Origin: Bacillus sp. (in: firmicutes)
GTDB lineage: Bacteria > Bacillota > Bacilli > Bacillales > JACDOC01
DNA length: 50,838 bases
Assembly (NCBI GenBank): GCA_017656295.1
Contig: JACDOC010000021.1
Location: 1-50,838, forward strand
Direction of reading: 5' to 3'
The notes beneath the pieces are model-generated. The model was not told the DNA's origin, ran no database searches, and worked only from the letters and a program-made list of their open reading frames with translations. Both the position numbers and the translations under genes were made by a program. This document shows, piece after piece, positions 35,069-44,050 of the stretch (positions are counted from its first letter, which is position 1; each line of letters starts with the position of its first letter).

Positions 35069-36442
35069 ATGATACGACGAACAATTGGTCAAATTGCCCA
35101 TATGATTCCCGTACAAAATGATGTGTCAGCGTATTCAATGATCGAAATTCATGGAGTGTCAATCGACTCAAGAAAAATTGAAAAAGGAAATTTGTTCATT
35201 CCATTCCAAGGGGAAAAAGTTGATGGACATCAATTTGTTGAAGATGCCTTTAGAAAAGGAGCAGCCGCATCGCTGTGGAAAAAAGACGTACCGAATCCGC
35301 CAAAAGATGTACCGATTTTGATGGTGGACGACCCGTTACACGCGTTGCAGGAACTTGCTCGTGCTTATCGAAATGAACTCCAAACAAAGGTTGTCGGTAT
35401 AACAGGTAGTAATGGAAAAACGACGACGAAAGATATGACAGCGTCTCTACTTTCACGCAAATACCGGGTCCAAAAAACAGAAGGGAACTTTAACAATCAT
35501 ATCGGATTGCCTTTAACCATCTTATCCTTAAGGGAAGATACAGAAGTTGCGGTCATTGAAATGGGAATGAGTGCAAAAGGGGAGATCTCTTTCTTAACGA
35601 AATTAGCTCGACCAGAAGTGGCCATTATTACGAATATTGGGGAATCGCATTTACAAGATCTAGGCTCAAGAGAAGCGATTGCTGATGCGAAATTAGAAAT
35701 CGTAGAAGGACTACCGAAAGACGGTCTTCTCCTTTACTTCGGTGATGAGCCTCTCCTTCGTGAACGCGTACAGAACATGAAACAGGTTCGTACAAAAACG
35801 TTTGGTAAAATGTCAACGAATGACGTGTATCCGACGTTTAATGAGCAAAAAGGGCTTGGAACGGTTTTTTCTATCAACCGCCAACCAAACGAGCAATTTT
35901 TCCTTCCTGTTCTTGGGGCTCATAATTTAATGAACGCTTTAGCCGCGATGATGGTGGCCGAAGAGTGGAACATTTCATTTACGGAGATGAAAAAAGGTCT
36001 AGAAAACCTTCAGTTAACAAAAATGCGCATGGAATTATTAGAAGGAAAAAATGGTGCGAAATGGATTAACGATGCATACAATGCGAGTCCTACTTCCATG
36101 AAAGCAGCGATTCAATTACTGGAATCTCTCCAAGGATTTGAGCGAAAAATTGTTGTACTTGGGGATATGCTAGAACTAGGGCCACAAGAAAAAGAATTTC
36201 ATTTCCAAGTTGGAAAAAGTATCGATCCTAATCGCATAGACTATGTGTTTACGTACGGAGAATTAGCTGCATTCATTTCAAATGGCGCGAAAGAACAGTT
36301 TCCTTCCGATCGTGTGCTTTCGTTCAACGATAAAACAGAGTTAATCAATCACTTAAAACATGTGGTAAAGGCCAATGATGTCATTCTCGTGAAAGCATCG
36401 CGAGGAATGCGTTTAGAAGAAGTTGTACAAACGTTTGTTTAA
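35069..36442 (+). CDS. murF: UDP-N-acetylmuramoyl-tripeptide--D-alanyl-D-alanine ligase
   Basis: A 457-residue Mur ligase adding D-Ala-D-Ala to the UDP-MurNAc-tripeptide, the last cytoplasmic precursor step. The P-loop GSNGKTTTKDM (near residue 113), NFNNHIGLPLT, EMGMSAKGEI and INDAYNASPTSMKAA are conserved Mur ligase segments. GGAAAGGAGAAGG precedes ATG 35069; the longer TTG frame at 35051 covers that site. It lies downstream of ddl as in many Bacillales. Confidence 0.97.
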   Translation: MIRRTIGQIAHMIPVQNDVSAYSMIEIHGVSIDSRKIEKGNLFIPFQGEKVDGHQFVEDAFRKGAAASLWKKDVPNPPKDVPILMVDDPLHALQELARAYRNELQTKVVGITGSNGKTTTKDMTASLLSRKYRVQKTEGNFNNHIGLPLTILSLREDTEVAVIEMGMSAKGEISFLTKLARPEVAIITNIGESHLQDLGSREAIADAKLEIVEGLPKDGLLLYFGDEPLLRERVQNMKQVRTKTFGKMSTNDVYPTFNEQKGLGTVFSINRQPNEQFFLPVLGAHNLMNALAAMMVAEEWNISFTEMKKGLENLQLTKMRMELLEGKNGAKWINDAYNASPTSMKAAIQLLESLQGFERKIVVLGDMLELGPQEKEFHFQVGKSIDPNRIDYVFTYGELAAFISNGAKEQFPSDRVLSFNDKTELINHLKHVVKANDVILVKASRGMRLEEVVQTFV

Positions 36443-36443
36443 A

Positions 36444-36484
36444 AAAACAACAGCTTGGCAAAACCGAGTTGCTGAGGCTGTTCT
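36444..36484 (+). terminator. Possible terminator after murF
   Basis: AACAGC near 36449 can pair with GCTGTT near 36477, enclosing a further CAGC/GCTG pairing, and the 3' arm runs into CTTTTC. It lies between murF and the esterase gene; weaker than the ddl hairpin. Confidence 0.45.
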
Positions 36485-36504
36485 TTTCTAAGGAGGCTGG
36501 CATT

Positions 36505-37197
36505 TTGATTGGTTGTTTATGTCTTCATGGATTTACCGGAGCTCCTTATGAAGTTCAACCATTAGCCGAATACTTAAAGGAACATACCGATTGGAAAATC
36601 GTTGTACCAACGCTTCCAGGACATGGAGAGGAGTTACAATTAAAAGGGGTGACCTATCACGATTGGCTACAACATGCGGATGAAGAACTAACTCGTTTAA
36701 AAGAGGAATGTGATCACGTGTACTTAATAGGCTTTTCCATGGGAGGGTTAATTGCCGCCTATTTAGCTACGAAATACGATGTTCAAAAACTTGTCTTATT
36801 AAGCGCCGCTGCCTATTATATAAACCCCTCACAATTAAAAGAAGACGTCCTCATGATGGTGAAAGACTCGGTTCGAGGAAAACTTCATGAAAATGAATTG
36901 TTTCATCGATACAAAAAGAAAATCGTTGCGACTCCTTTATCAGCGACGATAGAATTTCGAAAATTAGTGAAGTTTGTACGACCGAAATTACGCCACGTAA
37001 CCATTCCGACACTGATTGCTCAAGGGGAATGTGACGGCATCGTTCCGGTAAAAAGCGCCCAGTATTTGTATGAACGTATCGGTTCTCCAAAAAAAATATT
37101 ATTTTACTCCAAAAAGGCAAATCATCATATTTGCCATAGTGAAGATTGCGAAGAATTATTTCAAGCGGTGTTAAATTTCCTTCGTGAAAGCATGTAA
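36505..37197 (+). CDS. Alpha/beta hydrolase, carboxylesterase Est30-like
   Basis: A 230-residue alpha/beta-hydrolase. LHGFTGAPYEV forms the oxyanion loop, GFSMGG carries the nucleophilic Ser (near residue 82), and QGECDGIVP plus KANHHICHSEDCE supply the Asp and His of the triad. It resembles the thermostable carboxylesterase family of Geobacillus (Est30), hydrolysing short-chain esters; its physiological substrate is unknown. The start is TTG 36505 with AAGGAGG eight bases upstream, not the longer frame at 36469. The placement between murF and cshA is shared by several Bacillaceae. Confidence 0.9.
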   Translation: MIGCLCLHGFTGAPYEVQPLAEYLKEHTDWKIVVPTLPGHGEELQLKGVTYHDWLQHADEELTRLKEECDHVYLIGFSMGGLIAAYLATKYDVQKLVLLSAAAYYINPSQLKEDVLMMVKDSVRGKLHENELFHRYKKKIVATPLSATIEFRKLVKFVRPKLRHVTIPTLIAQGECDGIVPVKSAQYLYERIGSPKKILFYSKKANHHICHSEDCEELFQAVLNFLRESM

Positions 37198-37278
37198 GAA
37201 GTCTGACATGAAAACGTTACATTGAAATCATATGGAATAAATGGTAACATAACGATAACATCTTATGTATTTTTTGAG

Positions 37279-37402
37279 ATACAAGTGGTTTCACTTGTAT
37301 TTTCATCAATCGCTCTTCTTCGGAAGAGTATCTTTTTTTGATTTGAAAACGTTCTAGTATTCGCTTGTATTGAAGGCTCGGTCCAACCCGAGTTTTCTTT
37401 TT
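37279..37402 (+). promoter_or_regulatory. Structured 5' leader of cshA with terminator-like hairpins
   Basis: Three hairpins in the ~260 bases before cshA: ATACAAGTGG / CACTTGTAT (37279-37300); CTCTTC-ttcg-GAAGAG followed by TATCTTTTTTT (37313-37339); CTCGG / CCGAG followed by TTTTCTTTTT (37377-37402). The last two look like intrinsic terminators. One may end the upstream esterase transcript, but two in series before a helicase gene suggests attenuation. Confidence 0.55.
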
Positions 37403-37459
37403 AGTAAATCGAGAGCATCATAAGATGATTGACGAATGATTAAAGGAGATTGAGTAACA

Positions 37460-38869
37460 TTGACGAAGTTTTCAGCATTAAATATTAGCCCGACTGTATT
37501 AAAATCCATTCGCCGAATAGGCTTTGAAGAGGCCACCCCAATCCAAACAGGAACGATCCCTCTTGGGCTTGAAGGGAAAGATATTATTGGCCAAGCACAA
37601 ACAGGGACAGGAAAAACCGCGGCGTTTGGTATTCCGTTAGTGGAAAAAATTAATGTCAAAGAACCAGTTGTGCAAGGAATTGTCATCGCACCAACGAGAG
37701 AACTAGCCATTCAAGTATCGGAAGAACTTTATAAAATTGGATCCGATAAAAAAGTCCGTGTATTAGCAGTTTTTGGCGGACAAGATATTCAACGGCAAAT
37801 TCGAGCGATGAAAAAACGTCCGCATATCATTGTTGGGACACCTGGCCGGTTGCTTGACCATATCCGCAGGCATACGTTAAAGTTGGACCGAGTTCATACG
37901 GTGGTTTTAGATGAAGCGGACGAAATGTTAAATATGGGATTTATTCATGATATTGAAGCGATTTTTTCCCATTGCCCTGACGACCGACAAACCTTATTAT
38001 TCTCAGCAACGATGCCTGAACCGATTAAAAACATGGCGAAAAAATTTATGAAAGACCCGGAAATGGTTCGTGTACAAGCGAAGGAAGCGACCGTTCCTCA
38101 AATTGCGCAATACTATATTCGCGTGCAAGAAAAAGAAAAATTTGATGTTTTATCACGCTTATTAGATGTTCAATCCCCAGAATTGGCCATCGTTTTTGGG
38201 CGTACGAAGCGTCGTGTAGATGAGTTAGCGAAGGCGTTGAATATTCGTGGTTATTTAGCGGAAGGAATTCATGGTGACTTGAGCCAAACGAAACGGTTAT
38301 CTGTGTTAAAAAAATTTAAAGAAGGCCGAATCGACGTGTTAGTAGCAACGGACGTCGCTGCGCGTGGGTTAGATATTTCGGGAGTCACTCACGTTTATAA
38401 CTTTGACATTCCGCAAGATCCGGAAAGCTACGTGCATCGTATTGGGCGGACGGGTCGAGCGGGGAAAGAAGGGGTGGCAATGACGTTTGTCACTTCCCGT
38501 GAAATGGGCTACTTAAAAACTGTGGAGCAAACGATTAAGAAACGAATGATGCCGCTACGTCCGCCAACATGGGATGAGGCGCTTGAAGGGCAGCAACGTT
38601 TGGCGAAAGACCGTTTAATCAAAACAATAAACGAAGGTACCATTCAAGAATACGAAGCGGTCGCGAAAGAGCTGTTAAATGAGAATGATGCCCTTTCTAT
38701 CGTTGCCGCTGCGTTAAAACTGTTAACGAAAGAACCAGACAACACACCAATTCAATTAACAGAAGAATCACCACTACCGAAGAAGAAAGAGCAAAAATAC
38801 GAATTCCAAAGAAAGCCCCAAACAAGAAAAGGCGGAAAAAAAGAATTTGTCGGAAGCCGCCGAAGATAA
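37460..38869 (+). CDS. cshA: DEAD-box RNA helicase CshA
   Basis: A 469-residue DEAD-box ATP-dependent RNA helicase. Q motif ([26 protein letters not shown]), motif [13 protein letters not shown], motif [10 protein letters not shown], motif III SAT, motif [12 protein letters not shown] are all present in order, and the C-terminus is basic ([20 protein letters not shown]). CshA works in ribosome assembly, RNA turnover and cold adaptation, associated with the degradosome-like complex. TTG start with AAAGGAG upstream. It is followed by a terminator. Confidence 0.95.
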   Translation: MTKFSALNISPTVLKSIRRIGFEEATPIQTGTIPLGLEGKDIIGQAQTGTGKTAAFGIPLVEKINVKEPVVQGIVIAPTRELAIQVSEELYKIGSDKKVRVLAVFGGQDIQRQIRAMKKRPHIIVGTPGRLLDHIRRHTLKLDRVHTVVLDEADEMLNMGFIHDIEAIFSHCPDDRQTLLFSATMPEPIKNMAKKFMKDPEMVRVQAKEATVPQIAQYYIRVQEKEKFDVLSRLLDVQSPELAIVFGRTKRRVDELAKALNIRGYLAEGIHGDLSQTKRLSVLKKFKEGRIDVLVATDVAARGLDISGVTHVYNFDIPQDPESYVHRIGRTGRAGKEGVAMTFVTSREMGYLKTVEQTIKKRMMPLRPPTWDEALEGQQRLAKDRLIKTINEGTIQEYEAVAKELLNENDALSIVAAALKLLTKEPDNTPIQLTEESPLPKKKEQKYEFQRKPQTRKGGKKEFVGSRRR

Positions 38870-38883
38870 TCCATTTAAACTTG

Positions 38884-38914
38884 GCTGACCTTAAACTTGA
38901 AGGTCAGCTTTTTT
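38884..38914 (+). terminator. Rho-independent terminator of cshA
   Basis: GCTGACCTT / AAGGTCAGC with an intervening loop followed by TTTTTT, 14 bases after the cshA stop codon. Confidence 0.93.
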
Positions 38915-38986
38915 CGTATTATCAATTGAACCGAAAATAAGAGCGTTCAAATTTACAAAAAGATCACCGAATCTCTTTAGCTATTT

Positions 38987-39006
38987 ATCCGTAAATAATT
39001 ACGGAT
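38987..39006. promoter_or_regulatory. Perfect palindrome upstream of ydbS, operator candidate
   Basis: ATCCGTAA-ATAA-TTACGGAT: eight-base arms, four-base spacer, no T-tract. It precedes TAAAAT (-10-like) sequences at about 39016-39033 and the ydbS start by some 70 bases, as expected for a dimeric regulator site. Confidence 0.5.
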
Positions 39007-39074
39007 GAAGAGTGTAAAATGTTGTAAAATAGAAGAAGCGTCAAAGTTAGTGAAGGAAAGTGAGGAGTATGGAT

Positions 39075-39554
39075 GTGAGAGGAGAACCAACCAATCGAAT
39101 TTCGACGAAAGCATTGAACGTTTGGCGAATTTCCAATGCTTTTTCCGCATTGATTCCATGGGTAGTATTTGGCGGGCTTCTTGCCATGTATTATATTTTC
39201 CAATGGCCGCTATGGATTAGTGGAATTGCGCTTATCATCGCCTTTCTTTATACCATTCTTGCTGTTTTTTTATTTCCAAAATTACGGTGGAAGCGATGGC
39301 GTTATGAAGTAAGAGACCATGAAATTGAAATTCAACGTGGTGTCTTTATCATTAGTCGCACAATAGTCCCCATGGTTCGCGTCCAACATGTTGATACTGT
39401 TCAAGGCCCGATTTTACGAAAATACGACTTAGCAACGGTGTTAATATCAACTGCAGCAACGGTTCATGAAATTCCCGCACTCGATATTAAAGAAGCGGAT
39501 GAACTTCGACATACGATTTCTATGCTGGCAAGGGTGGCGAAAGAAGATGTCTAG
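39075..39554 (+). CDS. ydbS: PH domain-containing membrane protein YdbS
   Basis: A 159-residue protein with two N-terminal membrane segments (IPWVVFGGLLAMYYIFQW and ISGIALIIAFLYTILAVFLF) followed by a bacterial PH (bPH2/DUF304) domain. In B. subtilis YdbS and YdbT together protect against certain bacteriocins. GAGGAG is seven bases before GTG 39075; an ATG at 39069 is only one base from it. Its stop overlaps the ydbT start by eight bases, so the two are coupled. Confidence 0.85.
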   Translation: MRGEPTNRISTKALNVWRISNAFSALIPWVVFGGLLAMYYIFQWPLWISGIALIIAFLYTILAVFLFPKLRWKRWRYEVRDHEIEIQRGVFIISRTIVPMVRVQHVDTVQGPILRKYDLATVLISTAATVHEIPALDIKEADELRHTISMLARVAKEDV

Positions 39555-41052
39555 CACGAAACGTTTACATCCGATTTCAGCTGTTTATGAATTATTAAAA
39601 ATGTTAAAAGAGCTTATTATTCCTATTTTGTTTTTTCTTTTTGTCGGAGAAGATGGAACAACATGGGATAAAATTTCGTTTTGGGCGTCCATGGCCATTA
39701 TTGTATTTGTGTTTGCAAGCGGCATTTTAAAATGGCTTCGGTTTACATATCGAGTAGAAGAGGGAGAAATCCGAATTGAATCAGGGGCGATTATTCGAAC
39801 TAAAAGGTACATTCCGTTAGAACGGATTCAAAGTTTAAGTTATACGGAAGGGATTTTACATCGACCGTTTGGATTAGTAAAAGTAAAAATCGAAACCGCT
39901 AGTGCTGGAGCTGAAGCGGAAGCAGAGCTAACAGCCATTACAAAAGCAGATGCGGAGGAATTACAACGTATCATTGCTTCTCAAAAAGAGCATGCTCAAT
40001 CGGAAACGAAAACAGGAGAAGAAACTAAAAAACTTGAAAACGATTCAACGATCGTGTATCAAATGACACCAAAAGAGCTTTTAATTATGGCTAGTACATC
40101 AAGTGCAATTGGGGTGATTCTTTCCGCTTTTTTTGCTTTATACACCCAGGTGGAACAATTTCTTCCATTAGATTGGTTGTACGATGAGTTAGAGCAGTTG
40201 GTTCGTAGCGGGCTTGTAATACTCGCGATTATTTCTATTTTAGGATTGGTCAGTGCATGGGCGTTTGGAATTGTCTTAACCTTTCTTAAATATGGGAATT
40301 TTACCGTTAAAAAAGAACGAAATGACGTCATTATCTCTAGAGGGTTATTAGAAAAAGTTTCAATTACCATCCCGATTGAGCGGGTACAAGGAGTAGTTTT
40401 TGTTGAAGGAATTCTCCGACAGCCTTTCGGATTTACTTCAGTGAAGCTCGAAAGCGCTGGTGGGGAAGGAAATGAAAAAGATCAAACTGAAAAGGTGATG
40501 ATTTTACCGTTTATTCATAAAAAACGAGTCGTACCGATTTTACAACAATTATTGCCGGATTACGAGTTTGACGTTCCGTTACAGGCAGTATCCGTGAAAG
40601 CAAAAAGACGGTATATGATCCGCGAAGCGTTCAAAACCGTGCCTTTTGTAATTGCATTATCAACTATTTTTTGGCCTTATGGTCTATTTTCTCTGCTACT
40701 TCTTGTTCTAGCAGGGGGCTTTGGGTATATAAAGTATAAAGATGCTGGATGGCACGTAACGGCAACCCAACTAACCACTCGCTCAAGGGTGCTCGCTCGC
40801 CAAACTTTTTTCATGAAAAAAAATCGTATTCAGTCGATGGAACTGAAACAAGGATGGCTACAACGACGGAAAGAGCTTGTCAGTGTAACGTCAACCATCC
40901 GTTCTGGAGTTTTAGCGGAAGTTGGAAAAGTCGTCGATATGGAGATGGAGGACGGTTTTTATGTTTATGAATGGTACCGTCCGAGAAAAGAACACCAGGA
41001 GTACAAGCTTGAAGAGCCCCACTTTAAGATAGGCGATGAACAAAAAAGCTGA
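39547..41052 (+). CDS. ydbT: PH domain-containing membrane protein YdbT
   Basis: A 501-residue membrane protein with several membrane segment pairs separated by three bPH2/DUF304 repeats: RFTYRVEEGEIRIESGAI (about 65-150), NFTVKKERNDVIISRGLLEK (about 255-340) and GWHVTATQLTTRSRVLARQTFFMKK (about 400-470). The repeated 'IPLERIQSLSYTEGILHRPFGLV' / 'IPIERVQGVVFVEGILRQPFGFT' segments show internal duplication. Coupled with ydbS, with which it is thought to act in envelope defence. The start is ATG 39547 inside the end of ydbS. Confidence 0.88.
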   Translation: MSSTKRLHPISAVYELLKMLKELIIPILFFLFVGEDGTTWDKISFWASMAIIVFVFASGILKWLRFTYRVEEGEIRIESGAIIRTKRYIPLERIQSLSYTEGILHRPFGLVKVKIETASAGAEAEAELTAITKADAEELQRIIASQKEHAQSETKTGEETKKLENDSTIVYQMTPKELLIMASTSSAIGVILSAFFALYTQVEQFLPLDWLYDELEQLVRSGLVILAIISILGLVSAWAFGIVLTFLKYGNFTVKKERNDVIISRGLLEKVSITIPIERVQGVVFVEGILRQPFGFTSVKLESAGGEGNEKDQTEKVMILPFIHKKRVVPILQQLLPDYEFDVPLQAVSVKAKRRYMIREAFKTVPFVIALSTIFWPYGLFSLLLLVLAGGFGYIKYKDAGWHVTATQLTTRSRVLARQTFFMKKNRIQSMELKQGWLQRRKELVSVTSTIRSGVLAEVGKVVDMEMEDGFYVYEWYRPRKEHQEYKLEEPHFKIGDEQKS

Positions 41053-41084
41053 CTCTTCAATACGAGAGAAGAGTCAGCTTTATT
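41044..41084. terminator. Bidirectional terminator between ydbT and the rhomboid gene
   Basis: AAAGCTGACTCTTC / GAAGAGTCAGCTTT with A-rich left and T-rich right flanks; serves ydbT rightward and the rhomboid gene leftward. Confidence 0.92.
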
Positions 41085-41090
41085 AATAAC

Positions 41091-41675
41091 TTACTTTTTA
41101 TTCCAAAACCAGCCGATACCGAAGCCAGCGAGTAATCCAGACATATGGGCCGTGATATTGACTCCTGATTGGAAAAACGTCATGATGCTACCAATAATCA
41201 CAATGGGAATTACGACTTGGGATACTTCCCGAGCAAACCAACTTTTTTGGAGTAAGACAACGGATATGTAATAACCAAATAATCCAAAGATGGCTCCGCT
41301 TGATCCGACGTGAATATACGTTAACGGTTGGAGAAAAAATGTAGCAATATTGGCTAATACACCACTAATCAAATAAAGAAATAAAAATTTCCCTTTACCT
41401 AATAACCGTTCTAAGGCAGGACCAAAAAGAATTAATGAAAAACTATTAAATAAAACATGTGCAAAACCACTATGTAAAAATATAGGGGTGACTAAACGCC
41501 ACACTTCCCCATCAGCAATATAAACGTTTACACCTGACAAAAGAGCGAATAGTTCTTGAGTTGGGAAAAAGGGTGTATTTGTGATGATATAAAGAAGCAG
41601 ATGAACTGCAACCAAAATCGTAATCACGGGGTAGAGCTTAATAAATTCCGAAAAACTTTCGGTTCGAACAAACAT
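41091..41675 (-). CDS. Rhomboid family intramembrane serine protease
   Basis: A 194-residue protein with about six transmembrane segments. Catalytic Ser is in GSSGAIFG, the His in NITAHMSGLLAGFGIG, and the WRLVTPIFLHSGFAHVLFNSFSL segment is the rhomboid signature. It cleaves membrane protein substrates within the bilayer; the substrate is unknown. It corresponds in position to B. subtilis ydcA, next to acpS. CGGAGG seven bases before ATG 41675 decides the start; the upstream frame to 41807 is not supported. Divergent from acpS. Confidence 0.92.
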   Translation of the reverse strand: MFVRTESFSEFIKLYPVITILVAVHLLLYIITNTPFFPTQELFALLSGVNVYIADGEVWRLVTPIFLHSGFAHVLFNSFSLILFGPALERLLGKGKFLFLYLISGVLANIATFFLQPLTYIHVGSSGAIFGLFGYYISVVLLQKSWFAREVSQVVIPIVIIGSIMTFFQSGVNITAHMSGLLAGFGIGWFWNKK

Positions 41676-41781
41676 CTTTTCAACCTCCGAATCAACTACA
41701 ATTGGCCTACTAAGTATTGAATATAACCATATTGTACAATATGAATAGATACTAAAAAAACGTATAAAGAAGGTGAACCGA

Positions 41782-42132
41782 ATGATCAAAGGAATTGGGA
41801 TTGACATTATCGAGTTTTCTCGAATTCAATCCGTCTTTAAAAGACAGCCAAAATTTATTGAGCGAGTGTTAACACCGGCTGAACAAGAACAATTCCATCA
41901 ACTTTCTGAACGACGTCAGTTAGAGTTTTTAGCCGGACGTTTTGCAGCGAAAGAAGCGTTTGCTAAAGCGTTGGGCACGGGAATTGGAACCGAACTCTCA
42001 TTTCAAGATATTGAAATTATAAAAGATGAAAAAGGAAAACCTTATATTACATATAATGAATACATTGTCCACGTATCCATCTCCCATAGTATAGAATATG
42101 CCGTGGCTCAAGTGGTCATTGAAGAAATATAA
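41782..42132 (+). CDS. acpS: Holo-[acyl-carrier-protein] synthase
   Basis: A 116-residue 4'-phosphopantetheinyl transferase that converts apo-ACP to holo-ACP with CoA, essential for fatty acid synthesis. [12 protein letters not shown] carries the metal-binding Asp and [20 protein letters not shown] the Glu and Lys of the active site. AAGAAGGTG lies before ATG 41782; GTG 41773 overlaps that site. It starts about 100 bases from the rhomboid start in a divergent pair. Confidence 0.96.
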   Translation: MIKGIGIDIIEFSRIQSVFKRQPKFIERVLTPAEQEQFHQLSERRQLEFLAGRFAAKEAFAKALGTGIGTELSFQDIEIIKDEKGKPYITYNEYIVHVSISHSIEYAVAQVVIEEI

Positions 42133-42410
42133 CTTATCCACCATTTTACGAGACGTTCACGAAATTTAGACATACTCCCTTTGGTTGTCTCATATATTCT
42201 TAATGCAATAGGAGAGACAAAGTACAAGGAGATTAGGCATTAAAGGAAACTGGGTGATCACCAGTAGTAAAGAGTATGTTCGTTGTTAGGAAAGATTTTT
42301 AACCACACCATATAGTTCTCCACCAATAGGTTCAGTTCCTTTTCCAAAAATGATTTCTCCTTGTCATCTCTTCGTGACGTTTAAATGAGACATTAAAAGG
42401 GGTTGAATGT

Positions 42411-43424
42411 ATGAGAAAATCGGTCTGGCTGTTCGTTGTTTCGGTATTAACAGTGCTGGCACTTTCGGCATGTGGTTCAAAATCTCAGGAAGAAGTCGTG
42501 GAGCATTTAACGAAGAAAGTTGAAAAGTATACGAGCTATAAAGCAAAAGCAAAAATGACGTTAAAAATGGGAATGGACCCCCAAACGTATGACATCGAAG
42601 TGTGGCACAATAAACCCGAATATTATCGGGTAAATTTAAAACATGAAGGTAAAAGCGAGAGTCAAATGATCTTAAAAAATGACAGCGGTGTCTATGTATT
42701 AACACCAGCGCTAAACAAAAGCTATAAGTTCCAAAGCGATTGGCCAGAAAATACAAGTCAAGCGTACTTATACGAGTCGTTAGTGAAAGATATATTAGAA
42801 GATCCGAATGCGAAATTTAAAGAAACAAAAGAAAACTATGTATTTGAAACGAAGACGCGCTACCAAGATACGAAAATGTTACCTTATCAAGAAATTACGT
42901 TTAATAAAAAGGATTTGTCTCCGAAAAGTGTAAAAGTAATGGATCCAGACCGAAACACGCTAGTTACTGTTAAATTTTCTGAAGTATCGTTCGACGTAAA
43001 GTTTGATAAAGACGCCTTTGATACGAAGAAAAATATGACTGGTGCGCAATTAGAAATTCCGGTATCAACGAATGAAAACGACAATCAATTTACGGTGAAA
43101 TATCCGATGGCTGAACTTCCAGGAGTTACTCTCGTCGATGAGAAGGAGGTCGTAACAGAAAACGGTAAACGAGTCGTTCTCACGTACGGTGGAGAAAAAT
43201 CTTTCACTATAGTTCAGCAAAAGGTAGAGGTTATGCCTGCAGCGACTGTATCTACTGTAGTGAACGGAAAAATGGTCGATCTTGGGTTTACCATTGGTGC
43301 TATGAACGACCACTCCATTACGTGGATGCACGATGGGGTCGAATATATGTTAGCCTCAACCGACTTATCACCAGAAGAGATGGTGATGTTAGCGAAATCC
43401 GTACAAGGTGATATGGTCAAATAA
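42411..43424 (+). CDS. ydcC: Outer membrane lipoprotein-sorting-like lipoprotein YdcC
   Basis: A 337-residue exported lipoprotein. Signal peptide with lipobox LSACG (Cys at residue 21), followed by a LolA/LolB-like lipoprotein-carrier fold of alternating strands (residues ~25-210) and a C-terminal domain. In Bacillus ydcC lies downstream of acpS and is linked to sporulation, with function not established. AAAAGGGGTTG precedes the ATG. The 278-base gap to acpS contains no gene that I can support. A terminator follows. Confidence 0.88.
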   Translation: MRKSVWLFVVSVLTVLALSACGSKSQEEVVEHLTKKVEKYTSYKAKAKMTLKMGMDPQTYDIEVWHNKPEYYRVNLKHEGKSESQMILKNDSGVYVLTPALNKSYKFQSDWPENTSQAYLYESLVKDILEDPNAKFKETKENYVFETKTRYQDTKMLPYQEITFNKKDLSPKSVKVMDPDRNTLVTVKFSEVSFDVKFDKDAFDTKKNMTGAQLEIPVSTNENDNQFTVKYPMAELPGVTLVDEKEVVTENGKRVVLTYGGEKSFTIVQQKVEVMPAATVSTVVNGKMVDLGFTIGAMNDHSITWMHDGVEYMLASTDLSPEEMVMLAKSVQGDMVK

Positions 43425-43433
43425 ACACATTCT

Positions 43434-43466
43434 AAAAAGCAGGCTCGAAAAGGGGCCTGTTTTTTC
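43434..43466 (+). terminator. Rho-independent terminator of ydcC
   Basis: AAAAAGCAGGC / GCCTGTTTTTTC with an inner loop and T-tract, starting ten bases after the ydcC stop. Confidence 0.88.
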
Positions 43467-43689
43467 TTTGAGAATGTTCAGCCGAATTCGGGAGGTATGA
43501 GTCCGAAATAGTATAAAGTGTTTACAAGATCACCTAAAGTGTTCTCAAAGGTGTTTAACGCGTCTGTAATCACTCGTTATTCGAAACCTAGATAAATATT
43601 GTTTTTTAAAGAAGGCTCTACCCTAAAATAACTGTGGATAACTTTTGCTGTTATTTTATTCATCGATGTGTCAATGGCAATTGGCATGA
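43467..43689. other. Intergenic region with DnaA-box-like sequence and IS-end-like sequence
   Basis: Between the ydcC terminator and MITE copy C. It includes GGCTCTACCCTAAAATAAC at about 43614, which resembles the ISL3-type end at 20129, immediately followed by TGTGGATAA (complement of the DnaA box TTATCCACA) at 43632. No open frame with a credible start was found. Confidence 0.4.
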
Positions 43690-43872
43690 ATGTCTGTTAA
43701 ACGATACTGTTGATATTTTTACATTACGCTTGTGGCGGACGCTTTCCGTGGGCAAGGTGCAAGCCGCTTCCCTCGCTACGATTAAGTATGAGTCTTGCGG
43801 CTTCTTGTTCCCGCTGGAGTCGCCGCCGTGTGAATAACTTGCTAAAAATCAACAATGACATATAACAGAGCC
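43690..43872 (+). mobile_element. MITE-like element, copy C
   Basis: Third copy of the family: TGTCTGTTAAACGATACTG at the left, GTGGCGGACGCTTTCCGTGG inside, ATCAACA and TAACAGAGCC at the right, so the right tip is the complement of GGCTCTGTTA. It separates ydcC from alr. After it, AAAAAAGGAGGG precedes ATG ATA ACT TGA, a three-codon frame probably left from a lost gene. Confidence 0.78.
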
Positions 43873-44050
43873 TTAAAGAAAACGAGTAAAAAAGGAGGGA
43901 AGTGACAATGATAACTTGAAGAAGATTGTCAATGAATGAGTTTCTCCATAAAATAATATTAAAAATTCTACCACTAAACGATAGATATGTACCTACAAAA
44001 TGAACAATTTCTTTTTATACTATGCATCAATTAGAAGGAAGTGAAAATTG

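Noticed and set aside
42133-42410. A gene between acpS and ydcC.
   Set aside because: All frames are short and lack ribosome binding sites; a CATATATT-like sequence might belong to a sporulation promoter but is too weak to call.
43632-43640. Replication origin suggested by a DnaA-box sequence.
   Set aside because: Only one perfect box, no dnaA, no AT-rich unwinding element, and it may be part of an IS end.
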